Assembly (NCBI GenBank): GCA_009823505.1
Contig: VZQC01005872.1
Location: forward strand, 51,214-115,213
Origin: Rhizomys pruinosus
Taxonomy: Eukaryota > Chordata > Mammalia > Rodentia > Spalacidae
Reading direction: 5' to 3'
DNA length: 64,000 nt
The position numbers and the translations under genes are program-made. Shown piece by piece: positions 36,464-47,390 of this stretch. Under the pieces are notes generated by a model. The model worked only from the letters and a program-made list of their open reading frames with translations, did not search any database and was not told the origin of the DNA. Every line of letters starts with the position of its first letter. Positions within the stretch are counted from its first letter, which is position 1.

Positions 36464-36672
36464 TTTTTTTTTTTGTCTTTTTGAGACCTGTAGTCCCAGC
36501 TGTCCTGGAATTCACTATGTAGACCAGGCTGGCCTCAAACTCACACAGATCCACCTGCTTCTGCCTCCCAAGTGCTAGGATTAGAGGCATGTGCCACCAC
36601 ATCCAGCCAATATTCATACACCCACATGCACACACTACACACACACACAAACACACACACACACACACACAA
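36464..36672 (-). repeat. B1 antisense followed by (CA)n
   Basis: B1 36464-36607 with a CA-rich microsatellite to 36672. Confidence 0.85.
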
Positions 36673-36856
36673 ATGTGGAAGAAGACAAGAAAGAGATCAA
36701 AGATCTTAATGTAAGACCTGAAAGTTTGAAACTGCTATGGGAAAACACTTCAAGATACAGGGTTAAACAGGGGTTTTTGAACAAGGTTCCAGTTGCAAAG
36801 GAAACATCCCTAAGAACTGATAAGTGAGATTACAAGACATTAAGAATCCCCTACAT

Positions 36857-37030
36857 GAGGATTGGAGAGATGGCTTAGCAGTTAAGAGCACCGACTGCTC
36901 TTGCAGATGACCCGGGTTCAATTCCCAGCACCCACATGGTGGCTAAGAATCATTTTAGGCACTCAGAGGGCTGGAGGATCCCTGAGTTCAAGGCCAGTTA
37001 GGGCTACGGGGAGACCCTGTCTCAAAAAAT
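36857..37030 (+). repeat. Composite SINE: B2 head fused to a B1 remnant
   Basis: The B2 head ends 'ggctaagaatcatttta', then B1 from 'ggcactcagagggctggagg' to 'ccctgtctcaaaaaa'. The junction on the B2 side matches the other composites, but the B1 head is deleted. Confidence 0.65.
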
Positions 37031-37416
37031 ATATATTCTTTTGATATTCACAAGGATGATAGGTCAGGCCAGACACAGATGTGGGCAACTTTCAAAAAGG
37101 ACTAAAAGTAGACCATGATAATTTGGCTCTGGTCTGCAACATTTTAATTTACCATAATCCTAAAGTTTAGCATTTGGGATGCCTTGTAGAATCTTTGACA
37201 TAACTACAGGTTTTCCCTCTTTCTTTTTCCTTATTTCACACTCTATGGTAATCAAGGAACTACAGTTTTCCTTAAGGCCAAGTCTCGTCTCCAATGCGAG
37301 CATTTTCCTGGTGACTCAACACTTCATTGACTTGCTGTCTTCCTCTACGATCTTTATGGTCTGTACCTATTAATAGACATTTTATATATTTTCTCTTTTG
37401 AAATATATGTGCTATT
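37031..37416. other. Unique intergenic DNA
   Basis: No recognised feature. Confidence 0.5.
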
Positions 37417-37840
37417 GAGGCTGGAGAGATGGCTCAGATGTTAAGAGCACCGAGTGCCCTTGCAGAGGGCCTGGGTTCGACTCTCAGCACCCACACGGCA
37501 GCTAACAACTGTCAGCAACTCCAGGTCCAAGGGATCTGAAATCCTCTTCTTTTTTTTTTTTTTGGTCTTTTCGCGACGGGGCTCCTCTTGTAGCCCCAGC
37601 CTGTCCTAGAGACTTCCTTCTGTAGACCAGGCTGGCCTTGAACTCCAAAGATTCGCCTCCTGCCTCTGCCTCCCAAGTGTAGGATTAAAGGCGTTGCCGC
37701 CACCAACGCCCCCGGCTTTTTTTTGTTTTTTTTTTTTTTTTTCTGAAAATCCTCTTTGACTTCCACGGGCACTGCCATAGCACAGGAGACACTGTACACA
37801 CAATGCAGGCAAACACTCATCCACTATTTGGAAAATAATA
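37417..37840. repeat. B3 sense split by a noisy antisense B1
   Basis: B3 37417-37545 and 37744-37840; B1 insert between, with 'tctgaaatcctctt' / 'tctgaaaatcctctt' at the edges. The B1 has many single-base indels compared with its neighbours. Confidence 0.75.
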
Positions 37841-38150
37841 AAATATTTTTAACAGAAAATATATGTGCTCTCTTTAGATTTTAGTTCTATGTGGACACCA
37901 AGAATCATAGTTTTGGCTTTGAGATAGGCCTTGAGATATGGCTCATGCTGGCTTTAAACTCCAGGCTTAGGAGATCTTAGTCTCCTAAATAAGTAGGACT
38001 ACAGACTCAAACTACCATTGCGGGCAGAAATCCTGTTTCTAGTGTATGTTTCTATCAGTTCTTTGTTTAATATTAGAAGCTCTCAATAGAACTCAGTAGC
38101 TTCTGTGGATGGTTATAATTTATTTATTTTGACTTTATTTACTTATTTTG

Positions 38151-38349
38151 ATTTTTTTGAGACAGGGTCTCCCTGTAGCCCCAGCTGGCCTGGAACTCAC
38201 TATGTAGACCAGGATGCCTTGAACCCACAGAGATCCACCTGCCTCTGCCTCCCTCCCGAGTGCTGGAATTAAAGGTGTGAGCCCATGCCTAGCAGATGGT
38301 TAGATTTTTAACTTTAAAACCATCATCAGCATCATAAAAGATCTAAGGC

Positions 38350-38389
<40 letters not shown>

Positions 38390-38390
38390 C
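38151..38390. repeat. Antisense B1 and (TG)n microsatellite
   Basis: B1 38151-38295; pure (TG)n 38351-38382, then GCGC. Confidence 0.85.
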
Positions 38391-38393
38391 TCT

Positions 38394-38690
38394 TTAGAAA
38401 CTAATTTGGTGTGTGGGGCACGGAGGTGACAGCTGATGGAGGAAGCTGTGTCGGAGGCCGAGAGCTCCATCCGTGAGATTCCCCACACCCCGAAGGGAGA
38501 TCCAGTACCACACTGCACGCTGCAGCTGGCAGGCCTGGCCTAGCTGTGCCGTATTGTTCATACGCTGATAGTGAATAGCGAAGGAGTCCATCAGGAGCAT
38601 GGTATCCTCCGGCTCGCAGTGCCTCATGAAGCGGAACATCGCGGTCTCAGCTCCAGGGGGCTCCACGTGGTCCCCGACTCAGCAGCCATC
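38394..38690 (-). pseudogene. Candidate retroposed coding fragment, parent not recognised
   Basis: The minus strand reads a GC- and CpG-bearing segment, unlike its AT-rich surroundings, that is open for about 90 codons. It contains 'TAMFRFMRHCEPEDTMLL' followed by M-D-S-F-A-I-H-Y-Q-R-M, which looks like real coding sequence and not translated SINE. I do not recognise the parent gene. No splice sites are evident within it. Flanks are a (TG)n run on one side and a B3 3' fragment (38765-38850) on the other. It may be a piece of a processed pseudogene or an unidentified exon. Confidence 0.4.
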
Positions 38691-38875
38691 TGGAAGGTGT
38701 TGTCTCAGGGGGCTGTAGGGTCAGGGTCTTGCCTGGACACAGAATCCTGGGCCGGGATGCACCTCAAAGGCATTGCATCACATGGGTGCACTTACATATA
38801 TGCAGGCAAAGCACTTATACACATAAAATAAAAATACAATTTAAAATAAATACATTCAGAGATAATTTTTTTTTT

Positions 38876-39162
38876 CTGAGACAGGGTCTCCCTATAGTCC
38901 CAGTTGGCCCGGAACCAGAGATAATTTTTTAATCTTTTTAAAAAATTTTTCTATTTATTTTCATATGTGTATGACTGTATTGTCTGCATCTAGGTTGGTG
39001 CACCCATGTCCTGCAATGCCACAGAGGTCAGAAGAGGGTGTCGGATTCCCCTGAACTGGAGTTAAAGACGGTTTTCAGCCACCATGTGGGTGCTGGGGAT
39101 TGAATCCAGGTCCTCTGCAAGAGCAGTCGGCGCTCTTAACTGCTAGGCTATCTCTCCAGCCC
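38876..39162 (-). repeat. B1 stub then B2 short subfamily, antisense
   Basis: A 43-base B1 tail fragment and B2 (38937-39162). 'agagataattttttt' occurs before, between and after, indicating repeated insertion at one target. Confidence 0.8.
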
Positions 39163-39192
39163 CTAGAGATAATTTTTTTTTAAATATGAAAA

Positions 39193-39890
39193 TAGCCAGG
39201 AGTTGTGGAGCATGCCTTTAATCCCAGCACTTAGGAGACAGAGGCAGGCAGATTTCTGTGAGTTCAAGGCCAGCCTGGTCCATATAGTAAGTTCCAAGAC
39301 AGCTGGAGCTACTGTCTCAAAAAACATAAAACACAAAAAACACAAACAAACAAACAATTATGAAAGTAGGGGCTGGAGAGATGGCTCAGTGGTTAAGAGC
39401 ACTGACTGCTCTTGCAGTGGACCCAGGTTCAACGGTTCAATTCCTAGCATCTACATGGCAGCTCACAACCATCCATAACTCCAGTTGCAGGGAAATTCAA
39501 CATCTTCTGACTTCCATGGGCACTGCACAATATGGGTGCACTTCCACACATTCAAGCAAGACACTCGTACACATTAAAATAAAAAATAAAAGTTCTGGGC
39601 ATGGTGGTGCACACCTTTAATCCCAGCACTCAGGAGGCAGAGGCAGGCAGATCTCTGTGAGTTCAAGGCCAGCCTGGTCTACAGAGCGAGCTCCAGGACA
39701 GCTGTGGCTACAAGGAGACCCTGTCTCAAAAAAAAAAAAAGCTGGGCATGGTGGCACATGCCTTTAATCCTAGCCCTGGAGAGGAAGAGGCAGGTGGATC
39801 TCTGTGAGTTCAAAGCCACCCTGGTCTACATAGTAAGTTCCAGGACAGCTGGGGCTGTCTCAAAAAAACAAGACCAAAAAAAATAAATAA
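39193..39890 (+). repeat. Sense SINE run: B1, B3, B1, B1
   Basis: B1 (39193-39330), B3 (39369-39590), B1 (39593-39740) and B1 (39741-39890); the last two are tandem. Confidence 0.85.
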
Positions 39891-39899
39891 ATAAAATTA

Positions 39900-40292
39900 A
39901 CTTTTCGTTAAAAAGAAAATGACATTTACATCCAATTTTATCTCATTGTATACATCTGCATGTCCATATATGTTTTTCAGTATAAACAGTGTTGTATTTG
40001 CACATGGTTGTTTGTTGTTCTGCTTTTCCCATAAGGTCTGTTTTCAAAGACAAATGTTAGAGTGCTTTCCAGGACACCTGTGTTCACACTGTCAGTTCTT
40101 TGAAACTATATTTGGATTTGCAAGCTATTAAAAGCTGTATGTACTGAGTGACCTTTCAGGCAGAATTTAGATCTGATCTTCAAATTGCTTCTGCCTGTTG
40201 CTGACTGGAAAACAGCAGAAAATCTGGGATTCACACATCTATTGGGCTTTTGTTTTTCTTTCTTTCCTTTCCTTTCATTTTGCCTTAAGAAG
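39900..40292. other. Unique DNA upstream of Smco1 coding start
   Basis: Free of recognised SINEs. Probably holds Smco1 5' UTR and promoter, but no clear element is visible. Confidence 0.45.
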
Positions 40293-40342
40293 ATGAACAA
40301 TGAAACAACAACCCTGATATCCTTGAAGGTAGCAATGAAAAG
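40293..40342 (+). pseudogene. Smco1: Smco1 first coding segment, with an abnormal donor
   Basis: Encodes M-N-N-E-T-T-T-L-I-S-L-K-V-A-M-K plus the two bases AG, which matches the N-terminus I know for SMCO1 (single-pass membrane protein with coiled-coil domains 1), where it continues R-V-D-N-K. To continue correctly the exon should end AAAAG followed by GT. Here the sequence is AAAAGTTTCC, so the only GT at this point is shifted one base upstream. Splicing there to 47013 would read AAG TAG and stop at once. An alternative GTAGCA donor at 40329 also breaks the frame. Position 13 is Val where the family has Glu. Either the donor has lost a G, in the animal or in the assembly, or another splice arrangement is used. 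Combined with the stop in the last exon I list the gene as probably non-functional. Confidence 0.65.
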
Positions 40343-40442
40343 TTTCCTCAGGGCTACATGGAGGGGATAAGCATGGGTCTGTTATTCTTGGAAGATGGGG
40401 AAGAGATATGCAAATACATGTTACCTCCCCTTGACTGAATGC

Positions 40443-40597
40443 TTTTGGCCTTGTCCAGAAGTGTTGCTCTTCCAGAGGACTTGGGTTAGATTCCCAGCAT
40501 CCACACAGGCAGCTTACAATCACCTGTAATTCCAGCATCTCCATGGGATCCAACAGCTTTGGCCTCCATGAGTGCAGCACTCATGTGTAGATACCGG

Positions 40598-40635
<38 letters not shown>

Positions 40636-40655
40636 ACACACACACACATGTTTAA
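40443..40655. repeat. B3-like SINE with (CA)n tail
   Basis: Worn B3 (40443-40590) followed by (CA)n 40599-40650. Confidence 0.75.
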
Positions 40656-40672
40656 AAATAAAATGAGCCAAG

Positions 40673-41087
40673 AGGCTGGAGAGATGGCCTAGTAGTTAAG
40701 AGCACCGACTACCTTTGCAGAGGACATGGGTTTGATCCCCAGCACCCACATGATGGCTGAGAACCATCTTTAACTCCAGTTCCAGGGGAATCTGACACCC
40801 TCTTCTAACATCCGAGGCATTGCACGACACAGGTGCACAAACCTACATACACACAGTACATTCATACACATAAAAAAATAAAATTTAATTTAAAAAATTC
40901 TTTAAAAAAAAAATAAAATAAAATGAGCCAGGCATGGTGGTACATGCCTTTAATCCCAGCACTCAGGGGTCAGAGGCAGGTGGATCTTTGTGAGTTCAAG
41001 TCCAGGCTGGCCTTGAACTCACAAAGATCCGTCTGCCTCTGCCTCCCAAGTGCTAGGATTAAAGGCGTGCGCCATTATGCCAGGCTA
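40673..41087. repeat. B2, then sense B1 fused to antisense B1
   Basis: B2 short subfamily (40673-40913) flanked by perfect 'aaaataaaatgagcca'. A sense B1 head (40928-41000) is then joined to an antisense B1 part (41005-41087), a foldback structure. Confidence 0.85.
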
Positions 41088-41278
41088 AAATGAATCTTTA
41101 AAAATGAAAAAGAAAAGACAATATGGGTGGTTTCAGGCAGTGAATTGTGTCACTCTGGTTCTTTGTGGCTCAATTAGATACAACTCCAGGGCTATTTCAG
41201 TCCCCATGTGGGCTACACAACTCAGTGTCTTATTCATATCACAGGTGTCTGCTGTGTGACATAGAATGTTATCACTTC

Positions 41279-41516
41279 TGGGACTGGAGAGATGGCCTAG
41301 TGGTTAAGAGCGCCAACTGCTCTTGCAGAGGTGCTGGGTTCGATCCCCAGCACCCACATGACGGCCGAGAACCGTCTGAAACTCCAATTCCAGGAGAACT
41401 CCAGTTCCAGGGGAATCCGACACCCTCTTCTGACCTCCGCAGCATTGCACGACACGGGTGCACAAACCTACATGCAGACAGTACATTCATACACATACAA
41501 AAAAATAAAGAAATAA
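41279..41516 (+). repeat. B2 SINE, long subfamily
   Basis: Target duplication 'agaatgttatcacttc' on both sides, with little divergence. A young insertion in Smco1 intron 1. Confidence 0.92.
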
Positions 41517-42007
41517 AGAATGTTATCACTTCCCTATAAGGCCTCTACTAGCTACTGGGGGCAGCAGAAAGATCTCTAAGAAATAATTTCTGCTCTCCTT
41601 CTATCTGGATTTACACTTCAGTTTATGAAAAGCTAACTCAGACAGAGGAGGTGCTGGGTGGTAGAGGCAGTCCCTGTGAGAGAGAAGGAAGGAAAGGTTC
41701 TTCCAGAAGACAGGGGAGTCTGGAAGGCAGGAGAGGCATGGGTGTAGTTCAGCAGCGGAGCTCTTGGCTAGCAAGCAGGAGGCCCTAGTTCAATCCCCAG
41801 CACCACCACCACCAAAAGAAAAAAAATGTGATAGGATTAGAGCTGATCCTTGAAGGAAAAACATATTTAGAAATAAGAACAGGAAAAATAAAGCTATCGT
41901 ATTACAACCACATATATGTGAAATTAAATCTCAATCTTTCTTTTTTACTATTTTATTTTTATTATTATTTATATATATTATTATATTTTATTTAAATTTT
42001 TTTTTAC
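41517..42007. other. Smco1 intron, unique plus an ID-type SINE
   Basis: A sense ID-like element lies at about 41735-41805 ('gcatgggtgtagttcagcag'), followed by an AT-rich low-complexity tract to 42007. Confidence 0.6.
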
Positions 42008-42405
42008 TTTTAAAAAAATTTTATTTATTTATTTTATGTGTACGAATGTACTTTCTGCATGCAGGTCTGTGCACCCGTGTCGTGCAATGTCAAGGTCAGA
42101 AGAGGGTGTCGGATTTCCCTGGAACTGGAGTTCTCCTGGAATTGGAGTTACAGAAGGTTCTCAGCTGCCATGTGGGTGCTGGGGATCGAACCTGGGTCCT
42201 CTGCAAGAGCAGTCGGTGCTCTTAACTGCTAGGCCATCTCTCCAGCCTCATATTATTATATTTTATATATATGACTGTATTGCCTACATGCCTGTAAGTG
42301 CACCCATGTCACGCAATGTCTATAGAGGTCAGAAGAGGGCAGCAGGTCCCCTGGAAGTGGTAGAACCTGGGTCCTCTGCCAAAGGCCATCTCTCCAGCTC
42401 AAATC
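42008..42405 (-). repeat. B2 (long subfamily) and a B3-like copy, antisense
   Basis: B2 42008-42247; diverged B3 42255-42405. Confidence 0.85.
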
Positions 42406-42465
42406 TCTTTTTCAAACTCAATTTATCTGTAAAATAGTAAAATTTAAACAGTATTCTTTTTTGTT

Positions 42466-42613
42466 TTTGTTTTTTTTTTTGAGCCAAGGTCTCCCTTTAA
42501 TCCCAGCTGGCCTAGAGCTTGCTATGTAGGCCAGGCTGGCCTTGAACTCGCAGAGATCTGCCTGCCTCTGCCTCCCAAGTGCTGGGATTAAAGGCACGTG
42601 CCACCATGGCCAG
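42466..42613 (-). repeat. B1 SINE, antisense
   Basis: Full length, followed by a (TTTA)n run at 42622-42654. Confidence 0.9.
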
Positions 42614-42622
42614 GGTAGACAG

Positions 42623-42654
<32 letters not shown>

Positions 42655-42895
42655 TTTTTGAGACAGGGTCTCCCTTTTAGTCCCAGCTGGCCTGGAGCTC
42701 ATTCTGTAGACCAGGCTGGCCTTGAACTAACAGAGACCTGCCTGCCTCTGCCTCCTGAGTGCTGGGATTATAGGCATGCGCCACCATGCCTGGCCTAAGA
42801 TGGTTCTTAGCCACCATGTGGATGCGGGGAATTGAACCTGGGTCCTCTGCAAGAGCAGTCAGTGCTCTTAACTTCTGAGTCATCTCTCCAGCCCC
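42655..42895 (-). repeat. Composite SINE: B2 head fused to B1, antisense
   Basis: Inverted B1 ends 'gccaccatgcctggcc' and continues directly into the inverted B2 head 'taagatggttcttagccacc' through to 'ctctccagcccc'. This is the same junction as in the sense composites at 26414 and 33164. Confidence 0.85.
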
Positions 42896-43049
42896 TCCAG
42901 ACAGTACTCTTAAAAAAAAAAAAAAGACAGGCTACTATTATGTAGTCCTGACTGACCTAGAACAAGCTACATACACCAGGCTGGCTTAAAACTCACAGAG
43001 ATCCACCTGCCACTGCCTCACAAGTGCTGAGATTACATGTGGGTTGTAG

Positions 43050-43760
43050 TTAGCACTCTCCTGCACTCAGAGTCACAATCCAGTCAGCTGGATAAAAGGG
43101 AATTAGGAGAAAAGGGGAAGGAGCAGCCGTCCTTGGCTATCTGCTAACCTTATAGGCTAGTGGTTGATTACCTCTCCTGTTAACACCCAACACTTACACC
43201 AGACAGGGAACTAATGATTCCACTGTTGGAGCTCTCAAACTGATGCTCGTTCAGCTCTTCCCAGTCTTTCTGACCTCTCGGGCTGACGCTCGTTCAGCTC
43301 TTCCCAGTCTCTTCCCACTGGCACAGACATGCCACTCTCACCAGTCATCCAGCTGCTGGCTCAGATGCTGGGCTTCACAGGCACCTGGTAGGTTCTCCCC
43401 AGCCACTGCTAACACTTGACACTCAAACACAAGCCTGATGGGCTTAAACTTACACATGCTTGGGAGTAACAAATCCAGGAATCTTGTCAGATGGTAATGA
43501 AGATTCAATTTATTGCATACAGCCCATCCTTTATATAGACAGAATGATGTCACTTCTCCCAGCCAATCCCAGACCCCTGTGCATCACACTCTGTAAATAT
43601 CATGAGCTTTGTATCACAAGCTTGTCTCACAAGGTATATCATGAGCCTTTCTCACCTAGAGGGCAGGGTCAGGTTCGAAAGACAGGCAGGCAATTTAAGA
43701 CAATGCAGCCATAAGTGGCCTGCCTCTACTTACAGTAGGTGTCACAAGGCTCAGCACCAA
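43050..43760 (-). mobile_element. Solitary LTR-like element of an endogenous retrovirus
   Basis: Read on the minus strand the element has an inverted-CCAAT box 'ggattggctggg' (about 43560-43571), a TATA box 'tatataaagg' (43528-43537) and an AATAAA (43509-43514) in the order and spacing of U3, promoter and R of an LTR. It begins near 'tgtaagtagaggcaggcc' at about 43735. No gag, pol or env reading frame is adjacent, so it looks solitary. A 'gctcgttcagctcttcccag' block is repeated near its 3' side (43243 and 43288). The edges are uncertain and the class (II-like) is a guess. Known LTRs of this kind can act as promoters, here antisense to Smco1. Confidence 0.55.
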
Positions 43761-44044
43761 GACAGTACTCTTGTTATTGTTCAGCTCACTGCTTCTTGTA
43801 GTGTGCTAATAAACATAGAAAAAGTTAAAAAAAAATTAAAAGAAAAAATACATCTTAAAAAATAGTTGAAAAAAAAAAGTTAAAATGGGGACACTTGTTG
43901 CTGAAGGCAGAAAACTTGAGTTTGGCCTCAAGGACCTGCATGGTGGAGAGAGAAAAATACCTCCTTTGAGCTGTCCTTGGACATTCACACATGCTCCCAA
44001 ACGCCTCCCTCCACACGCAATAAATAACCAACAAATCTTCTCTT

Positions 44045-44481
44045 TTTTGAGACCGGGTCTCCCTTTAGTCCCAGCTAGCCGGGAGCTCACTCTGTAGACC
44101 AGGCTGGCCTTGAACTCACAGAGATCTGCCTGCCTCAGCCTCCCGAGTGCTAGGATTAAAGGCGTGCATCACCACAACTGGTAAATGTTTTCTTTTTTAA
44201 CAAGAAATGATTGCTTTGTTTCTTTTTTAAAGATTGTTTTAACTTTATTTATTTATTTATTATTTATTTATATGAATGTACTGTCTGCATGTGGGTTTGT
44301 GCACCCATATCGTGCAATGCCGCAGAGGTCAGAAGAGGGTGTCGGATTCCCCTGGAACTGGAGTTCTCCTGGAATTGGAGTTACAGACGGTTCTCAGCTG
44401 CCATGTGGGTTCTGGGGATCGAACCCGGGTCCTCTGCAAGAGCAGTCGGCGCTCTTAACCGCTAGGCCATCTCTCCAGCCC
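44045..44481 (-). repeat. B1 then B2 (long subfamily), antisense
   Basis: B1 44045-44181; B2 44243-44481 with a well-preserved head. Confidence 0.9.
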
Positions 44482-44596
44482 TGCTTTGCTTATAGTTATA
44501 AGAAACAGCAATGCTTGTTAAAATAGTCTGCGAAGTATAAAATACAGCAAAGACAGGAGAGATAGATAATTCAACAGTTTAAAAGTTTAACACTAT

Positions 44597-44875
44597 GGGG
44601 GCTGGAGAGAGAGAGCTCAGTGGTTAAGAAATCATATTGCTCTTACAGAGGATCAGGTTCAGTTTCCAGTACTCACACCAGTCAGCCTACACCAGCTGCC
44701 TGTAACTCTAACTCCAGGAATCCCAGCATCCATATGGCAGCTAATAACCATCTATAACTCCACTTCCAGGGGATCCAATCCTCTGTCCTCCTTGGGGACT
44801 GCAAAACACGGGTGCATTTACACACATGCAGGCATAACATTCATGCACATAAAAGAAAAAGAAATTAAAACATTT
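44597..44875 (+). repeat. B3-like SINE with internal duplication
   Basis: Longer than usual because the central body segment is partly repeated ('ctgcctgtaactctaactcc' and a second similar block). Confidence 0.75.
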
Positions 44876-44979
44876 AAAACACTATGTTTAAAAAATGTAT
44901 GACACTATGAAGAACAAAAGAACAAGAATGATAGCTAGAGGGTAGGGCAAACAGGAACATTTGTTCATAATTTTTTTTT

Positions 44980-45256
44980 TTTTGTCTTTTCGAGACAGGG
45001 TCTCTCTGTGACCCCAGCTGCCCTGGAACTCACTCTGTAGACCAGGCTGGCCTTGAACTCACAAAGATCCACCTGCCTCTGCCTCCCGAGTGCTAGTCAT
45101 AATTTTTTTTTGGTCTTTTTGAGACAGGGTCTCCTTTTAGTCCTAGCTGGCTTGGAGCTCTCTCTGTAGACCAAACTGGTCTTGAGCTCACAGAGATCTG
45201 CCTACCTCTGCCACTCAAGTGCTGGGATTAAAGGTGTGTGCCACAACACCCAGCTC
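44980..45256 (-). repeat. Two antisense B1 at one target
   Basis: B1 44980-45098 (head truncated) and B1 45110-45256. 'tcataatttt' precedes, separates and follows them. Confidence 0.85.
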
Positions 45257-45306
45257 ATTTGTTCATAATTTTATATTTTTATTTCTTCTTAAAATTTTAG
45301 TTATGG

Positions 45307-45960
45307 TGCTGGAGAGATGACCTAGTGATTAAGAGCACTGACTGCTCTTGCAGAGGACCCGGATTCGATCCCCAGCACCCACATGGTGCCTGAGAGCTGT
45401 CTTTAACTCCAGGTCCAGGGGAATCTGATGCCTTCTTCTGACCTCTGCGGCATTGCACGACATGGGTGCACAGACCTGCATGCAGACAGTATATTCATAC
45501 ACATAAAGAATAAATAAAATTAGGGGCTGGAGAGATGGCCTAGTGGTTAAGAGAACTGACTGCTCTTGCAGAGGACCCGGGTTCGATCCCCAGCACCCAC
45601 ATGGAGGCTGAGAACCGTCTGTAACTCCAATTCCAGGAGAACTCCAGTTCCAGGGGAATCCGACACCCTCTTCTGACCTCCGAGTGCATTGCACGACAAG
45701 GGTGCACAAACCTACATGCAGAGAGTACATTCGTACACATACAAAAATAAAAAATTAAAAAAAAAGAATAAATAAAATTAGAAAAAATTAAAAATAAAAT
45801 AAAATAAAGCAGCCGGGTGTGGTGGCACATGCCTTTAATCCTAGCACTTGGGAGGCAGAGGCAGGCGGATCTCTGTCAGTTCAAGGCCAGCCTGATCTAC
45901 AGAGCGAGTTCCAGGCCAGCTGGGGCTACAGGGAGACCCTGTCTCGAAAAGACCAAAAAT
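45307..45960 (+). repeat. Sense SINE run: B2, B2, B1
   Basis: B2 short subfamily (45307-45520), B2 long subfamily (45521-45775) and B1 (45811-45960): three young-looking copies in tandem. Confidence 0.9.
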
Positions 45961-46012
45961 AAATAAATAAATAAATCTTAAACACCTTTAAAAATAAAAA
46001 AATTAGTTATTA

Positions 46013-46165
46013 TTATTGTTGTTGTTGTTGTTGTTGTTGTTGTCTTTTTGAGACACAGTCTCCCTCTCTCGCCATCTGGTCTGGAACTCACTATGTAGAC
46101 CAGGCTGGCCTTGAACTCACAGAGCTCTGCCTGCAGAGGCAGAGGCCTCCCAAGTGCTTATTCAC
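46013..46165. repeat. (GTT)n and antisense B1
   Basis: (GTT)n 46015-46043, then a B1 whose central part is rearranged ('ctgcctgcagaggcagaggc'). Confidence 0.75.
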
Positions 46166-46172
46166 TGTTTTT

Positions 46173-46660
46173 CCTTTTTTTTTTTTTTTTTTTTAAATAT
46201 AACTCAGGAGTCATTTTAGGGTGTGATGGTCTGGTGTCTCTGTCTTCGGAGCACCACAGTCAGCAAGCACATGGCTGCATTGGCAGACTTTTAAGGCGAA
46301 AGTCGGCAATAGGGTGTGGACAAAAAGCCACAAGTGCAGAGGGGGACGTAGGTGTGGGCTTCCTGGGGAAGGAGGCTATAGGGTGTGGGTGGCCAAGCAA
46401 GCTGACAGCCACCTTTTCCCAGAGTGTAGGGCGGTGGTCAAGGGTGAACCGTTCTCTTCTCCTCGGGGTTTCCAGGTCCAAGCTGAGTGCAGTCTTACTT
46501 TCCACCCTTTTGGGGAGTGGTGTTTTCCCTTCTGGCTGCTTCCTGCTGACAGGGGTGATGATGAGGGGGTTCATGACACAAGAGAGTGAGATGCTTTTCA
46601 CCTGGGTAACAGCATGGAGGTGTTCATATTTGTCTCTGGGCAAGTCAGATCCCTGGTGAT
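46173..46660 (-). mobile_element. Retroposed sequence with poly-A tail, family not recognised
   Basis: The segment ends, on the minus strand, in a long A run (46173-46194 as T on the plus strand) after 'gagttatattt'. It is GC-richer than its surroundings and open on the minus strand over about 150 codons, but I recognise no protein. It sits within B1 sequence, which reappears at 46658-46684. It may be a processed pseudogene, a UTR copy or an LTR fragment. Confidence 0.45.
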
Positions 46661-46697
46661 CTGCCTGCCTCTGCCTCCCAGTTGCTTTTTTTGTTTG

Positions 46698-46895
46698 TTT
46701 TTTTAGTTTTTCTGTATATGAGTGTATTGCCTGCATGTTTGTAGGTACACCCATATCATGCAAGGTGGCACTGGACTTCCCTAGAACTGTAGTTACAGAC
46801 AGTTGTTAGATACCATGTGGGTGCTGGGAACGGAAGCTGGGTCCTCTCCTGGAGCAGCCAGTGCTCTTAACTACTGAGCTGTCTCTCCAGCCCCA
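46698..46895 (-). repeat. B3-like SINE, antisense
   Basis: Ends 'ctctccagcccc'. Lies about 120 bases upstream of Smco1 coding segment 2. Confidence 0.85.
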
Positions 46896-47012
46896 AATGT
46901 TCATAATTTTAAATTTAAAAATTTATCCAAATTTGATAGTGAATGTGGATCTCTCAGAGCCTTTGGTTTGACCCCCAACCTGAACTTACCTTTCATTTTT
47001 TTCATCCTACAG

Positions 47013-47162
47013 AGTAGAAAACAAGCTTCAAGCTCTAGATGCACAATTTACAGAACCAGACATCAGTAAGGATAATCTCACACAGAAATTCGCACATCAT
47101 AGAAAGACTTTAGCAAGCCAAACAGCCCAAGATGAGCCATGGACAGCAGCTCTGGCACTCGA
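47013..47162 (+). pseudogene. Smco1: Smco1 second coding segment
   Basis: The acceptor 'cttttcatcctacag'-type tract precedes 'a gta gaa aac aag'. The open frame reads V-E-N-K-L-Q-A-L-D-A-Q-F and ends W-T-A-A-L-A-L-E across the donor GA|GTGAGT. K-D-N-L-T-Q-K-F and L-A-S-Q-T-A-Q-D-E match the coiled-coil region of the family. No stop is present in this frame and both splice sites look normal. In isolation this exon is intact; it is typed pseudogene only because of the lesions in the flanking exons. Confidence 0.75.
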
Positions 47163-47238
47163 GTGAGTGATGATTGAGTAATCTGGACTTTTTGGCTTTG
47201 TGAGATCTTTCAGTGGTCATTCCAAAGTTGCATTTAAT

Positions 47239-47390
47239 GCCAGGCATGGTGGCACATGCCTATAATCCCAGCACTTGGGAGGGAGAGGCAGGTGGAGCTC
47301 TGTGAATTCAAGGCTAGCCTGGTCTACATAGCAAGCTCCAGGCCAGCTGGGACTAAAGGGAGACCCTGTCTCAAAAAGATCAAAAGAAAG
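47239..47390 (+). repeat. B1 SINE
   Basis: Full length, in the short intron between Smco1 segments 2 and 3. Confidence 0.9.
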
